Assembly (NCBI GenBank): GCA_036274155.1
Contig: DASUGH010000052.1
Location: forward strand, 1 to 64,000
Length of the DNA: 64,000 nucleotides
Direction of reading: 5' to 3'
From: Gp6-AA40 sp036274155
Lineage (GTDB): Bacteria > Acidobacteriota > Vicinamibacteria > Vicinamibacterales > UBA2999
A program made the translations under genes and the position numbers. Under the pieces are notes generated by a model, which was given only the letters and a program-made list of their open reading frames with translations, made no database searches and was not told the DNA's origin. This document shows positions 34,154-42,923 of the stretch, piece by piece. Every line of letters starts with the position of its first letter. Within the stretch, counting starts at the first letter, position 1.

Positions 34154-35551
34154 ATGCACACTGTCCACTCACGCAGAATCGCGCGGCGCTCGGGAACGAG
34201 CCTGATCGTCGCAGCGGTTGCGCTCGCGGCCATCCACGCGCCGGCGCTGCGACCGGTGTCCGCTGCCGCCGGCCAGAGCCAGCAGAAGGATGTTGTCGAC
34301 CTGACGATTACGAGCACTGGCGCTCAAATCAAGTACGCCGTACCCGATTTCGTCGCCATCAACCCGGAAGCCGCGGCCGACGGCAAAACCCTGGCTCAGG
34401 TGCTTTACGACGATCTCGACTTCGAGCGCGAGTTCTATCTGATTCCCCGCGATACGTCGGCCTCGATTCCGCCTCCGAGGCCGGGCGCCCCGTTTCCGTT
34501 CGCCACATGGAACGAGCTCGGCGCCGATGGGGTCGTGGCGGGCACCGTTCAGCGGACCGGCGACTCGCTGCATGTCGACGTGCGTCTCTACGACGTGCGG
34601 CGGCAGCAGCCGGTCTTTTCCGGCGGCTACGACGGCACGGCCAGAAGCGTCCGCCAGATCGCCCACACCATCTCGGACGCTATTCTTCTCCAACAAGCCA
34701 AACTGCGCGGCGTCGCACGAACCAAGCTCGCGTTCATCTCCGATCGCGACCGCGAACGCCTCGACGGCACCTTCGAGAAGCGCGAGGTCAAGCACGTCTA
34801 CATCGTCGATTACGATGGCTTCAACCCGCGCCGCATCACAGTCAACCGCTACCTGAACCTGAATCCTTCGTGGTCACCCGATGGACGAACGCTGGCCTAT
34901 ACGGCCTACAGTCCCTCGGGAGCCGACATCGTGCTCTCGCGCATCTACGAGGGGCTGCCGCTGCAGCGGCCTGCGAAAGGGATCGGGAACAACTATCTTC
35001 CGGTGTTCTCTCCGGATGGCACGCGCATCGCCTTCATGTCCACGCGCGACGGCCAGGCGGAGATCTACGTGATGAACGTCGACGGGTCCAATCTTCGCCG
35101 TCTCACGAACCACCCGGCAGACGATGCCACGCCGACGTGGTCTCCCTCGAGCGCGCAGATCGCGTTCACGTCGACACGCGGCGGCCGGCCGCTGATTTAC
35201 GTGATGAACGCCGCCGACGGATCCGATGTGCGGCTGATCTCACCTGACGAGAGCGAGGCCGATCGCCCGACCTGGTCGCCGGCGCCGTACAATGAGATCG
35301 CGTTCACGGCCCGCACCGGCACCTGGTACGACATCAAGGTGTACGACGTGGCAACCGGCCGGATCCGGACGCTCACAGACGGCAAAGGCTCCAACGAAAG
35401 CCCGGCGTTCTCTCCGACCGGCCGCCATCTGGCCTTCACATCGACCCGAACCGGCGCCGGTCAGATATTCACGATCGGTCGCGACGGTAGGGGGCTGAAA
35501 CAGATCACGCGCGAGGGCAACAACCAGACCGCGGCGTGGTCGTCCAATTAA
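34154..35551 (+). CDS. tolB: TolB translocation protein
   Basis: 465 residues. A Sec signal peptide (basic ARRSGTS, hydrophobic core, cut near VSAAAGQ) precedes the N-terminal TolB domain (VVDLTITSTGAQIKYAVPDF) and a six-bladed beta-propeller made of PD40 repeats. Visible blades include PSWSPDGRTLAYT, PVFSPDGTRIAFMST, PTWSPSSAQIAFTST and PAFSPTGRHLAFTST. TolB is periplasmic and binds Pal and TolA. The gene lies 21 bp after tolA and 39 bp before pal. Confidence 0.95.
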   Translation: MHTVHSRRIARRSGTSLIVAAVALAAIHAPALRPVSAAAGQSQQKDVVDLTITSTGAQIKYAVPDFVAINPEAAADGKTLAQVLYDDLDFEREFYLIPRDTSASIPPPRPGAPFPFATWNELGADGVVAGTVQRTGDSLHVDVRLYDVRRQQPVFSGGYDGTARSVRQIAHTISDAILLQQAKLRGVARTKLAFISDRDRERLDGTFEKREVKHVYIVDYDGFNPRRITVNRYLNLNPSWSPDGRTLAYTAYSPSGADIVLSRIYEGLPLQRPAKGIGNNYLPVFSPDGTRIAFMSTRDGQAEIYVMNVDGSNLRRLTNHPADDATPTWSPSSAQIAFTSTRGGRPLIYVMNAADGSDVRLISPDESEADRPTWSPAPYNEIAFTARTGTWYDIKVYDVATGRIRTLTDGKGSNESPAFSPTGRHLAFTSTRTGAGQIFTIGRDGRGLKQITREGNNQTAAWSSN

Positions 35552-35590
35552 CCGCTGTCATTGGTCGGTTCAGCGAGAAAGAAGATCAAC

Positions 35591-36172
35591 ATGTCGAGAG
35601 CTATTCGAATCGTGACTGTCGTTCTCCTGGTGGGGTTTGGTGCCGCCTGCGCCAAACGTCAACCCGCGACCAACCCGACACCGGCTCCGGCAGCTACGGC
35701 GCCGGTGGCCACCGAAGCCCCGGCGCCCGCTCCCCCGCCAACGCCACCAGCTCCGGCGACCCGCGTGGAAGACCGTCCGGTCGTCCCGGTGGCCGCTGAC
35801 GACGGTGTGTCGAACAGGCCGCTCGAAGAGCTGAACAAGCTGCTGAAGCCGGCGTTCTTTCCGCTGGACAGCGCCGAGCTGGACGAGGCAGGCCGTTCCG
35901 TCGTCACGTCGAACGCCGACCTCATGCGAAAGAACCAGACGTGGGCAGTCACCATCGAGGGGCACGCCGACGAGCGCGGCACCGCCGAGTACAACCTGGC
36001 GCTCGGTGAACGGCGCGCCCTGGCTGTGAAGACGTATCTCGTGTCGCTCGGAATCGCGGCCGATCGTCTGCGGACGGTCAGCTATGGCAAGGAGTTTCCA
36101 TTCGATCCGGGGCACAACGAGAGCGCATGGTCGAAGAACCGTCGGGCTCACTTCCAGCTGACGGCGAAGTGA
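35591..36172 (+). CDS. pal: Peptidoglycan-associated lipoprotein Pal
   Basis: 193 residues. Lipoprotein signal ends in GFGAAC, followed by an Ala/Pro/Thr-rich linker (about 25-65), then an OmpA-like domain with the peptidoglycan-binding motif TIEGHADERGTAEYNLALGE and RLRTVSYGKEFP. It anchors the outer membrane to the wall and binds TolB. The start at 35591 gives a proper signal peptide; the frame begins earlier at 35561 but without one. Confidence 0.95.
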   Translation: MSRAIRIVTVVLLVGFGAACAKRQPATNPTPAPAATAPVATEAPAPAPPPTPPAPATRVEDRPVVPVAADDGVSNRPLEELNKLLKPAFFPLDSAELDEAGRSVVTSNADLMRKNQTWAVTIEGHADERGTAEYNLALGERRALAVKTYLVSLGIAADRLRTVSYGKEFPFDPGHNESAWSKNRRAHFQLTAK

Positions 36173-36270
36173 GGCGGCCTCGTAACGTCCAGCTTCGTTT
36201 CGGAACCTTCGTAGCTGTTCGGGCTGAGTCCGACCGGTCGACCAGGTCAGGCGTTACGCTGAGGAACATC

Positions 36271-37164
36271 ATGAACCGCATTTCCACGTCCGTTGTCGTC
36301 GGCCTGCTCGCGATGTCACTGGCTCCGAGACCCGTCTATGCTCAGAATCGCGAGCACCAGCAGATGACGGCGGACGTCCGGATGCTTCAGGAGCAGACGC
36401 AACTGCTGGCCCAGTCACTGGCGCAGCTGATGACGCGCCTGGGCGAGCTCAGGGACGGGGTCAAGGGACTCGAGACGCGGCTGGAGGCTGCCGAGGCGGC
36501 GAGCCGCAAGACCGCCGCGGATCAGAAACTGAGCCTCGACTCGCTCTCGACCGACGTACGTGTGGTGCGCGAGCGCACACAGGATGTCAACACCCGCATC
36601 GGCACGCTGACCGAGGAGGTGGAGGCACTCCGGACTTCGCTGCCCTCGATCGCGGCGCAAGCCGCTGCGGCTGCCGCCGCGCCACAAGCCGATGGCCAGA
36701 CGACCGCGGCCTTCCCGACTGATGCCGCAGCCACAGCACCCACGCCCGCGCAGCCGCGCAGCGGCTTGTCGTCCAACCGGCTCTTCCAGACGGCGATGGC
36801 CGACTACACCGCGGGAAAGTACAGCCTCGCCATCAGCGGCTTTCAAAATCTGTTGAACGACTGGCCGAAATCGGAGCTTGCTGACGACGCTCTCTACTAC
36901 ATCGGCTACAGCTACGCCCAGGAGAAGAAGTACTCAGAGGCGGCGAAGGCGTTCAGCGACGTCATTCAGACCTATCCAGGGGGCGACAAGGTGCCAGACG
37001 CCTACGTCGACCTCGGAGCGGCGCAGAGAGCGCTCGGTCAAATAGATGCCGCTCGCAGCACCTGGCAGACCGTCATCTCCAAGTACCCGGGGAGCAGTTC
37101 GGCGATAATCGCCAAACAGCGCCTCGATGGCCTTTCGCAGCCGGGCACGCCGCTCAAGCCGTGA
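36271..37164 (+). CDS. cpoB: Cell-division coordinator CpoB (YbgF)
   Basis: 297 residues with a signal peptide (cut near PVYAQ), an N-terminal coiled coil of Gln/Leu/Arg-rich heptads (about 28-130) and three C-terminal TPRs (FQTAMADYTAGKYSLAISGF, YYIGYSYAQEKKYSEAAKAF, and GAAQRALGQIDAARSTW). CpoB coordinates wall synthesis and outer-membrane constriction with Tol-Pal. The start at 36271 is chosen because GAGGA lies five bases upstream; the frame stays open back to 36127 inside pal. It is the last gene of the tol operon. Confidence 0.92.
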   Translation: MNRISTSVVVGLLAMSLAPRPVYAQNREHQQMTADVRMLQEQTQLLAQSLAQLMTRLGELRDGVKGLETRLEAAEAASRKTAADQKLSLDSLSTDVRVVRERTQDVNTRIGTLTEEVEALRTSLPSIAAQAAAAAAAPQADGQTTAAFPTDAAATAPTPAQPRSGLSSNRLFQTAMADYTAGKYSLAISGFQNLLNDWPKSELADDALYYIGYSYAQEKKYSEAAKAFSDVIQTYPGGDKVPDAYVDLGAAQRALGQIDAARSTWQTVISKYPGSSSAIIAKQRLDGLSQPGTPLKP

Positions 37165-37240
37165 CTTCGTGACCTTCCCTGTCACGGGGAAGCCGCATAC
37201 TGCTGCCACGGGGCAACAACCGGTTACAGACCTAACAGCA

Positions 37241-37261
37241 CGGTCGCGGCAATCGCGACCG
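37241..37261 (+). promoter_or_regulatory. Stem-loop in the cpoB-ssb gap
   Basis: CGGTCGCG and CGCGACCG enclose a 5-nt loop, 80 bp after cpoB and 40 bp before the ssb ATG. It may end the tol transcript or act in the ssb leader. No U-tract follows. The ssb gene has its own AAAGGA ribosome-binding site at 37291-37296. Confidence 0.35.
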
Positions 37262-37301
37262 CAGGGGTTCTGCCGTCACCGGTGAACCCGAAAGGAACGT
37301 C

Positions 37302-37739
37302 ATGGGCAGCGTGAACAAAGTCATTCTGGTGGGGAACCTGGGCCGAGACGCCGAACTGCGCTACACGCCGGGCGGCGCCGCCGTCGCCACGCTCAACCTC
37401 GCCACCACCGAGGTCTGGAACGATCGGAACAATCAGCGCCAGGAAAAGACGGAGTGGCACCGCGTCATCCTCTGGGGTAAACAGGCCGAGAGCCTGCAGG
37501 AGTACCTGACGAAGGGCAAGCAGATATACGTCGAAGGACGGCTGCAGACGCGTCAGTGGGACGACAAGGACGGCAACAAGCGCTATACCACGGAGATCAA
37601 GGCCGACCGCATCACGCTGCTCAGCGGCGCCGGCCGCGGCGGCGCGGGAGCAGGAACCATGGAGCGTGCGACGGCGCCGATGGGCGTGGCCGACGAAACG
37701 CCGATGGAGCCGATCACCGAAGACGATATCCCGTTCTGA
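37302..37739 (+). CDS. ssb: Single-stranded DNA-binding protein
   Basis: 145 residues. The OB fold spans about 1-110 (SVNKVILVGNLGRDAELRYT, EWHRVILWGKQAES, QIYVEGRLQTRQW). A short Gly/Ala/Pro linker leads to the acidic tip EDDIPF, which docks repair and replication partners. The ATG at 37302 follows AAAGGA with 5-nt spacing. Confidence 0.97.
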   Translation: MGSVNKVILVGNLGRDAELRYTPGGAAVATLNLATTEVWNDRNNQRQEKTEWHRVILWGKQAESLQEYLTKGKQIYVEGRLQTRQWDDKDGNKRYTTEIKADRITLLSGAGRGGAGAGTMERATAPMGVADETPMEPITEDDIPF

Positions 37740-37758
37740 TGTAGCCGCTCGGGTGGTC

Positions 37759-37777
37759 GTCGGCGCCGGCGTCCGAC
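37759..37777. terminator. Possible shared terminator hairpin between ssb and ptsI
   Basis: A 9-bp stem with one bulged base (GTCGGCGCC against GGCGTCCGAC) lies between the convergent ssb and EI genes. No T-tract is present on either strand, so it is only a candidate. Confidence 0.28.
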
Positions 37778-37821
37778 AGGCGCACCAGTTGTGGGGCCAT
37801 TCCTGGCGCTGCACCTGATCG

Positions 37822-39597
37822 TCAGCGCGTCGGGACCTCGCTGATGCGCTTGTCGAACGTGTGATGCAGGAAAGCTTCGATCTCGTCGACCGTGCCGAGC
37901 GTCAGCACTCGTGCGGCAACCCGCGCCATCTCGCGCGCACTGGTCTCGCGGACGATGCGGCGTGCCATCGCCAGTGCACCTGGCGTCATGCTGAATTCGG
38001 TCAGCCCGCAGCCGATGAGCAGCCGGAGCAGCAACGGATCCGACGCCATCTCGCCGCAGAGCGACACCGGAATTCCGCGCCGCACTGCCCCGCGCCGCAC
38101 CTGCCGCAGCAGCCGAAGCACCGCTGGATGCAACGGCTCATAGCGGTTCGAAACCCGCTCGTCCGTACGGTCGACGGCGAGCGTGTACTGAATGAGATCG
38201 TTGGTGCCGATCGTGAAGAAGTCGACCTCGCGCGCGAGCAGCGATGCGGTGAAGGCCGCTGACGGCACCTCGATCATGATGCCGAGCGGCACCTGGGGCG
38301 CGACGATGCCGCGCGACTGCAGTTCGCTTCTCGCGGCATCGACCAGGGCCCGCGCGCTGCGCACCTCGTGCACCGACGACACGAAAGGAAACATGATCCG
38401 CAGGGCGCCATGCTGCGCCGCGCGCAGCAGCGCCCGCAGCTGAGTCTTGAAAATCGCCGGCTGCGCCAGGCCGAACCGGATTCCGCGCAGTCCGGCATGT
38501 CCGGAGCGCTCGTTGTCGGGGAACCACCGCGCGTCGAGCGCGGCATCGACAAGGGGACGCGCCATCTGACGCTCGTCGACGTCGAACGTGCGAATGGTGA
38601 CCGGACCCGGGGCCATGCGCTCGACGAGCTGACGGTACACGTGGTACTGCTCGTCCTCCCCTGCCATGTCAGGCGGGCCGCCCACCAGCATGAATTCAGA
38701 TCGATACAGGCCGATTCCCTCTGCCCCGGCCGCCGTCGCCTGCGCGACGTCGTCGAGCCGCTCGATGTTCGCTCGAAGAATGATCCGCGTGCCGTCGCTC
38801 GTCTCGAGTGGTCCGGCGCTTTCCTGCACGGCTGGCGCCGTCACCCGCATGAGCCGAACGCGCGATTCGGCGTCCTCACGCATCGCCGGCGTGGGATCGA
38901 TCACGACGTCGCCGGTTTCGCCGTCGATGATCACCGACGCACCGGGCGGCACGCGAAGGCTGACGTCGTGCAGGCCGACGACCGCCGGCACGCCGAGCGA
39001 CCGCGCCAGAATCGCCGTGTGGTACGTGCGGCTCCCGGCATCGGTCGCAAAGCCGAGAATGCGACTCCAGTCCAGCTGCGCGACGACCGACGGCGTGAGC
39101 TCGTCGGCGATCAGCACGCACGGCGTATCGAGGTCCTGCAGCAGATCGCGAGTGGTACCCTTTCCCTCGCGCAGGTTCATCCGCAACCGGCCGGCGACGT
39201 CGTGAAGATCGCCCTTGCGCTCGTGCAGATACCGGTCCTCCACGTCGTCGAACACCTGGGCGATCTCGTCGAGCGCCCGCTGCACCGCCCATTCGGCGTT
39301 CACCCGTTCCTCACAGAGGATCGTCGCTGCCCGCCCCAGCAGCATCGGGTCGTCCAGGATGAGGAGCTGGGCGTCGAAGATCGAGGCGAGATCAGCGCCT
39401 TTCAGTTCGGCGATGCGCGTGCGGATCTGACGCAGCTGTTCCTGCGACCGGCTGCGCGCGCGATCGAGAGCCGACAGCTCCCGCGCGACCCGGTCTGGCG
39501 CGATGGGAAAACGAATGACCTGGGTCCGCTGGATGGCCACCAGCGCCGGTCCGACCGCGATGCCGCTCGAGACGCCAATACCCGTCAGCCGTTCCAC
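37822..39597 (-). CDS. ptsI: PTS enzyme I (phosphoenolpyruvate-protein phosphotransferase)
   Basis: 591 residues. The N-terminal swivelling domain carries the phospho-His (His193) in RTYHTAILARSLG; most relatives have Ser before this His. The PEP-binding barrel has IGLYRSEFML, RTFDVDERQMARPL, GIRFGLAQPAIFKTQLRALL and the C-terminal VSLCGEMASDPL. It transfers phosphate from PEP to HPr. There is no EIIB or EIIC permease gene in the window, so the chain probably serves regulation rather than sugar uptake. It overlaps the HPr gene by 13 bp. It is the last gene of the rpoN-PTS block. Confidence 0.95.
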   Translation of the reverse strand: MERLTGIGVSSGIAVGPALVAIQRTQVIRFPIAPDRVARELSALDRARSRSQEQLRQIRTRIAELKGADLASIFDAQLLILDDPMLLGRAATILCEERVNAEWAVQRALDEIAQVFDDVEDRYLHERKGDLHDVAGRLRMNLREGKGTTRDLLQDLDTPCVLIADELTPSVVAQLDWSRILGFATDAGSRTYHTAILARSLGVPAVVGLHDVSLRVPPGASVIIDGETGDVVIDPTPAMREDAESRVRLMRVTAPAVQESAGPLETSDGTRIILRANIERLDDVAQATAAGAEGIGLYRSEFMLVGGPPDMAGEDEQYHVYRQLVERMAPGPVTIRTFDVDERQMARPLVDAALDARWFPDNERSGHAGLRGIRFGLAQPAIFKTQLRALLRAAQHGALRIMFPFVSSVHEVRSARALVDAARSELQSRGIVAPQVPLGIMIEVPSAAFTASLLAREVDFFTIGTNDLIQYTLAVDRTDERVSNRYEPLHPAVLRLLRQVRRGAVRRGIPVSLCGEMASDPLLLRLLIGCGLTEFSMTPGALAMARRIVRETSAREMARVAARVLTLGTVDEIEAFLHHTFDKRISEVPTR

Positions 39598-39863
39598 GCT
39601 TCCTCTCCAAATCCCGTCTCGACCAACTGTGCCAGCGCCGCGACCGCGTCCTGCTCATCCGGTCCATCGGCACTGATCGTGATCGCGCTGCCGCGCGCCG
39701 CCGCAAGCAGCAGAATCCCCATGATGCTTTTTCCGTCCATGACTTTCGCGTCCCGCGCCACTCGGATGTGCGCCTGGAAGCGCGTCGCCAGATGCACGAA
39801 TCTCGCCGCCGCCCGGGCGTGCAGCCCGAGCTGGTTCACGACGGTGACCGTGCGTGCCATCAT
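39585..39863 (-). CDS. ptsH: HPr phosphocarrier protein
   Basis: 92 residues. Both phosphorylation sites are at the canonical positions: His15 in NQLGLHARAAARFV (from EI) and Ser46 in MDGKSIMGIL (from HPr kinase). The presence of Ser46 with hprK nearby suggests Gram-positive-style metabolic control within a diderm. It sits between the EIIA and EI genes. Confidence 0.95.
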   Translation of the reverse strand: MMARTVTVVNQLGLHARAAARFVHLATRFQAHIRVARDAKVMDGKSIMGILLLAAARGSAITISADGPDEQDAVAALAQLVETGFGEEAWNG

Positions 39864-39894
39864 CAGCGTGTTCCGGCAAACGGCCTAATCACGC

Positions 39895-40305
39895 TCACGT
39901 CCCCTTTTCGCCCCGCAGCAAGTCCGACGCCACCCAAATCGCGTTGCGCCCGTCTTCGCGCATCTCCCGCGCCACCGCCAGGAGGTCCGCCTGCTCGGTC
40001 ACACCGGCGAGCTTGATCAGCATCGGGAGATTGACGCCGGTCACGACCTCCACTGCCCCCTCGGCCAGGAACGTCATCGCCAGGTTGGACGGTGTGCCGC
40101 CGAACATGTCGGTCAGGATCAGCACGCCCTGATCCTGTCTGACCCGCTCGATGGCCTGCGCAATCTCCTCACGGGCATCCTGCGTGTCTTCGTGCCAGCC
40201 GATCGCCACGGCGGCAAACCGCGGCAGATCACCGACGATCGCCTCGGCTCCGTTGACGAGCTCGGTCGCCAGCTGCCCGTGCGTGACCACGACGACACCG
40301 ATCAT
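39895..40305 (-). CDS. PTS EIIA component, mannose (EIIA-Man) family
   Basis: 136 residues. It starts MIGVVVVTHGQLATELVNGA, with the phosphorylatable His9, and contains ILTDMFGGTPSNLA, the EIIA-Man hallmark. It would accept phosphate from HPr. As there is no EIIB, IIC or IID gene nearby it is likely a regulatory phospho-acceptor. It lies 27 bp after rapZ and 31 bp before the HPr gene. Confidence 0.92.
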   Translation of the reverse strand: MIGVVVVTHGQLATELVNGAEAIVGDLPRFAAVAIGWHEDTQDAREEIAQAIERVRQDQGVLILTDMFGGTPSNLAMTFLAEGAVEVVTGVNLPMLIKLAGVTEQADLLAVAREMREDGRNAIWVASDLLRGEKGT

Positions 40306-40332
40306 CAGCCTGCGCTACTCCTCAGAGGTCAG

Positions 40333-41244
40333 TCACGAATCGCGGTGCTTCACCCGCAACCGCACGCCCTTGACCGCCGCCAGCGACTTCTTGAGCGCCT
40401 CGGCAATCATGACCGACCGGTGCCGCCCGCCGGTGCAGCCGATTGCCACGGTGAGGTAGCTCTTGCCCTCGCGAACGTACTGCGGCAGCGCGAAGGCCAG
40501 AAACGCCGTGAGCCGATCGATGAATTCGTTGGTCGCCGCGTTCTTGCGCATGAACCGGACGACCGCCTGATCGCGTCCGGTCAGATCGCGCAGCCGATCG
40601 ACGAAATGCGGGTTCGGCAGGCAGCGGACGTCGAACACCAGATCAGCGTCCTCGGGGACGCCGTTCTTGTACCCGAAGCTGACCAGATTCACCACCATGT
40701 CGGCGCGCGCAGTGTTGCCGCGCGACATCTGCATGAAGATGTCGCGCAGCTCGTGCACCGTCAGGTTTGAGGTGTCGAGAATCACGTCCGCCATCGAGCG
40801 GATCGGATTGAGCTTGCCGCGCTCTTCGGTGATGCCCTCGATCACGGATCGATCCGGCGCCAGCGGATGCGGCCGGCGCGTCTCGCTGAAGCGGCGCACG
40901 AGCGCCGAATGGCTCGCCTCGAGGAAGATGAGGGTAGGCTTGAGCCCGGGGATGGCCTGGAGCCGCCGATACGTCCGCGGGAACTGCCTGAGGAACCCGC
41001 CCTCGCGGACGTCCACCACGATCGCCACCTTGTCCAGCCCGGCGTCGTCACGCATCGAGAGCTCCGCCATGGTCGGCAGGAGCTGCGTCGGCAGGTTGTC
41101 GACGCAGAAGTAGCCGAGATCCTCCAGCGCGCGAATCGCATGCGTTTTGCCGGAACCCGACAGGCCCGTCAGGATCATGAACCGCCGGCGGCCCCGCCGT
41201 ACCACCTTCCGCTCGCTTCCCCGGCGGGCGTCAGCCGCGGTCAC
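40333..41244 (-). CDS. rapZ: RNase adapter / nucleotide-binding protein RapZ
   Basis: 303 residues. Walker A is in ILTGLSGSGKTHAIRALEDLG, followed by the family's FCVDNLPTQLLP, a GGFLRQFPRTYRR block, and the C-terminal SFGYKNGVPEDADLVFDVR and AIGCTGGRHRSV motifs (the last typical of RapZ/YvcJ). In E. coli RapZ guides RNase E to small RNAs controlling GlmS; in other phyla it is a UDP-sugar-sensing NTPase. About 22 N-terminal residues precede the usual start MILTGLSG, so a start at 41178 is possible. It overlaps hprK by ATGA. Confidence 0.93.
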   Translation of the reverse strand: MTAADARRGSERKVVRRGRRRFMILTGLSGSGKTHAIRALEDLGYFCVDNLPTQLLPTMAELSMRDDAGLDKVAIVVDVREGGFLRQFPRTYRRLQAIPGLKPTLIFLEASHSALVRRFSETRRPHPLAPDRSVIEGITEERGKLNPIRSMADVILDTSNLTVHELRDIFMQMSRGNTARADMVVNLVSFGYKNGVPEDADLVFDVRCLPNPHFVDRLRDLTGRDQAVVRFMRKNAATNEFIDRLTAFLAFALPQYVREGKSYLTVAIGCTGGRHRSVMIAEALKKSLAAVKGVRLRVKHRDS

Positions 41245-42269
41245 GACTGTCCTCCCTCCCCGCTCGCCGCAGAGTCCTCGAGATCGCCTTCGTCCTCTTC
41301 AGCCTCGCGGAGCTCCCGCTCCAGGCGCCCGGCCAGGTCGCGCGCCGCGTTCAGACCGCGCGATCGCAACAGCTGGTTTCGGGCAGCGACCTCGACGAGG
41401 ATCGCCAGGCTGCGGCCGGGAGCGACCGGCATGTGGATGATCGGCACCCTGACGCCGAACAGCTCGTAGGTCGCCTCGTCGAGACCCAGCCGATCGTATT
41501 CGCGCGACGGGTCCCATCGTTCCAGCTGCACGACGAACTCGACACGTTTCGAAAAGCGCGTCGACGCCACACCGAACAGATCGCGGATGTTGATCACGCC
41601 GAGTCCGCGAAGCTCCATGTGATGCCGCGTGAGCTCCGGGCATGTGCCGATCAGCTCGTCATCTCCCCGCCGGCGGACTTCGACCGTGTCATCGGCAACC
41701 AGCCGATGTCCGCGAACGACGAGGTCGAGGGCGCATTCGCTCTTGCCGATGCCGCTCTCCCCGGTGATGAGGACGCCGAGGCCGAGGATGTCGAGAAGCA
41801 CTCCGTGAATGACCTTCCGCACCGCCAGCGCGTCGTCGAGGATTGCGGAAACCCGCGCGATCGCCAGCGGCGTCGCGACCGAGGTGCGCAGCAGCGGCAC
41901 CCCGCACCGTTCAGACGCGACCAGCACCTCGATTGGCGGCTCCCAGCCGCCGGTGATCAGCACGCAGGGGATGTCATGGCTGAACACGGCGCCGATGACC
42001 TGCAGGCGGGTTTCCTGATCGAGGCTCTCGAGGTAGCGCACCTCGCTCTCCCCGAAGACGAGGATGCGGGCAGGCTGGAGGTACTCGTGGAAGCCGGCGA
42101 GCGCGAGGCCGGTCTTCTGGATGTGGGGGCTGCCGATCGTGCGATACACGCCGGCGCTCCCGCTGAGCAGCTCCAGCGACAGGCCGGGCGTATCGGGCCG
42201 TCTTTTGAGGAGGTCCGCGACGGTCACGGACGGACCGGACGTCGAATCAGCGTGAATCGGTCGGTTCAT
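41241..42269 (-). CDS. hprK: HPr kinase/phosphorylase
   Basis: About 342 residues starting at 42269 (MNRPIHADSTSG); an ATG at 42323 would add 18 non-conserved residues. An N-terminal HprK_N domain (VADLLKRRPDTPGLSLELLSG) is followed by the kinase domain with P-loop ITGESGIGKSECALDLV, GHRLVADDTVEVRR (His/Asp pair), and the C-terminal signature region around ELRGLGVINIRDLFGV. The enzyme phosphorylates or dephosphorylates HPr at Ser46. The last ~40 residues are an acidic Glu/Asp-rich tail. It belongs to the block running from rpoN to EI. Confidence 0.94.
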   Translation of the reverse strand: MNRPIHADSTSGPSVTVADLLKRRPDTPGLSLELLSGSAGVYRTIGSPHIQKTGLALAGFHEYLQPARILVFGESEVRYLESLDQETRLQVIGAVFSHDIPCVLITGGWEPPIEVLVASERCGVPLLRTSVATPLAIARVSAILDDALAVRKVIHGVLLDILGLGVLITGESGIGKSECALDLVVRGHRLVADDTVEVRRRGDDELIGTCPELTRHHMELRGLGVINIRDLFGVASTRFSKRVEFVVQLERWDPSREYDRLGLDEATYELFGVRVPIIHMPVAPGRSLAILVEVAARNQLLRSRGLNAARDLAGRLERELREAEEDEGDLEDSAASGEGGQS

Positions 42270-42340
42270 AGTGCTCGACGGCCAGCATCGGCTGTCGACG
42301 CTTCGCAGGGTCCGTCGGAGCATGCGCTGCCGGTGCGCGG

Positions 42341-42871
42341 TTACGCATCCGGCTCGATGAGCCCGAGGTGACCGTCCGGCCGGCGAAACAACACCGTCAC
42401 CGCGTCCGTCGCCGTGTTGCGAAAGACGACGAACGCGTCCGGCGTACTGCCCACTTCCAGCGCCGCCTCGTCGACCGACAGTGGCTTCACGGCATAGCGG
42501 CGGGCGCGAATGATGCGCACCACCTGTGTCTCATCGGCCGCGATCGACGTGCCAGCCTCTTGCGGAACACGCTTGCGCTTGCGCGCCTCCCACTTGCCCT
42601 TCACCCGCTGCGCCTGGCGATCGATCTTGCCGATGGCGATGCCCAGGGAGGCGGCCACGTCCGGCCCGGTGCCGTTCGCGTGAAGGAAGTGCTCGCCCCG
42701 CGCGTGCAGCGTGACGTCGGCGTGGTGCCGGGACCGCTCGCGCGCGAGCACGACCTGCGCCGACACGGCGTTGTCGTTGAGCATGCGCAGCGTCGGGGCC
42801 AGCTGGCGCTCGACCAGCTTGCGCATGGCAGGGGTGATGGTGAGATGTCGGGCGGTGAGTTCGAGGCGCAT
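42341..42871 (-). CDS. hpf: Ribosome hibernation promoting factor, long form (HPF/RaiA)
   Basis: 176 residues. The N-terminal S30AE domain (RLELTARHLTITPAMRKLVE, ASLGIAIGKIDRQAQRVKGK) is joined by a linker to a C-terminal domain with VVRIIRARRYAVKPLSVDEA and TPDAFVVFRNTATDAVTVLF. The second domain defines long HPF, which dimerises ribosomes into 100S particles. It lies 52 bp downstream of rpoN, an association shared with many diderms. Confidence 0.95.
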   Translation of the reverse strand: MRLELTARHLTITPAMRKLVERQLAPTLRMLNDNAVSAQVVLARERSRHHADVTLHARGEHFLHANGTGPDVAASLGIAIGKIDRQAQRVKGKWEARKRKRVPQEAGTSIAADETQVVRIIRARRYAVKPLSVDEAALEVGSTPDAFVVFRNTATDAVTVLFRRPDGHLGLIEPDA

Positions 42872-42923
42872 GGGCGTGGTGTCGAGGCAATCGCGGACCG
42901 GCGGTGGCAGCCGCCGGCGGCCG

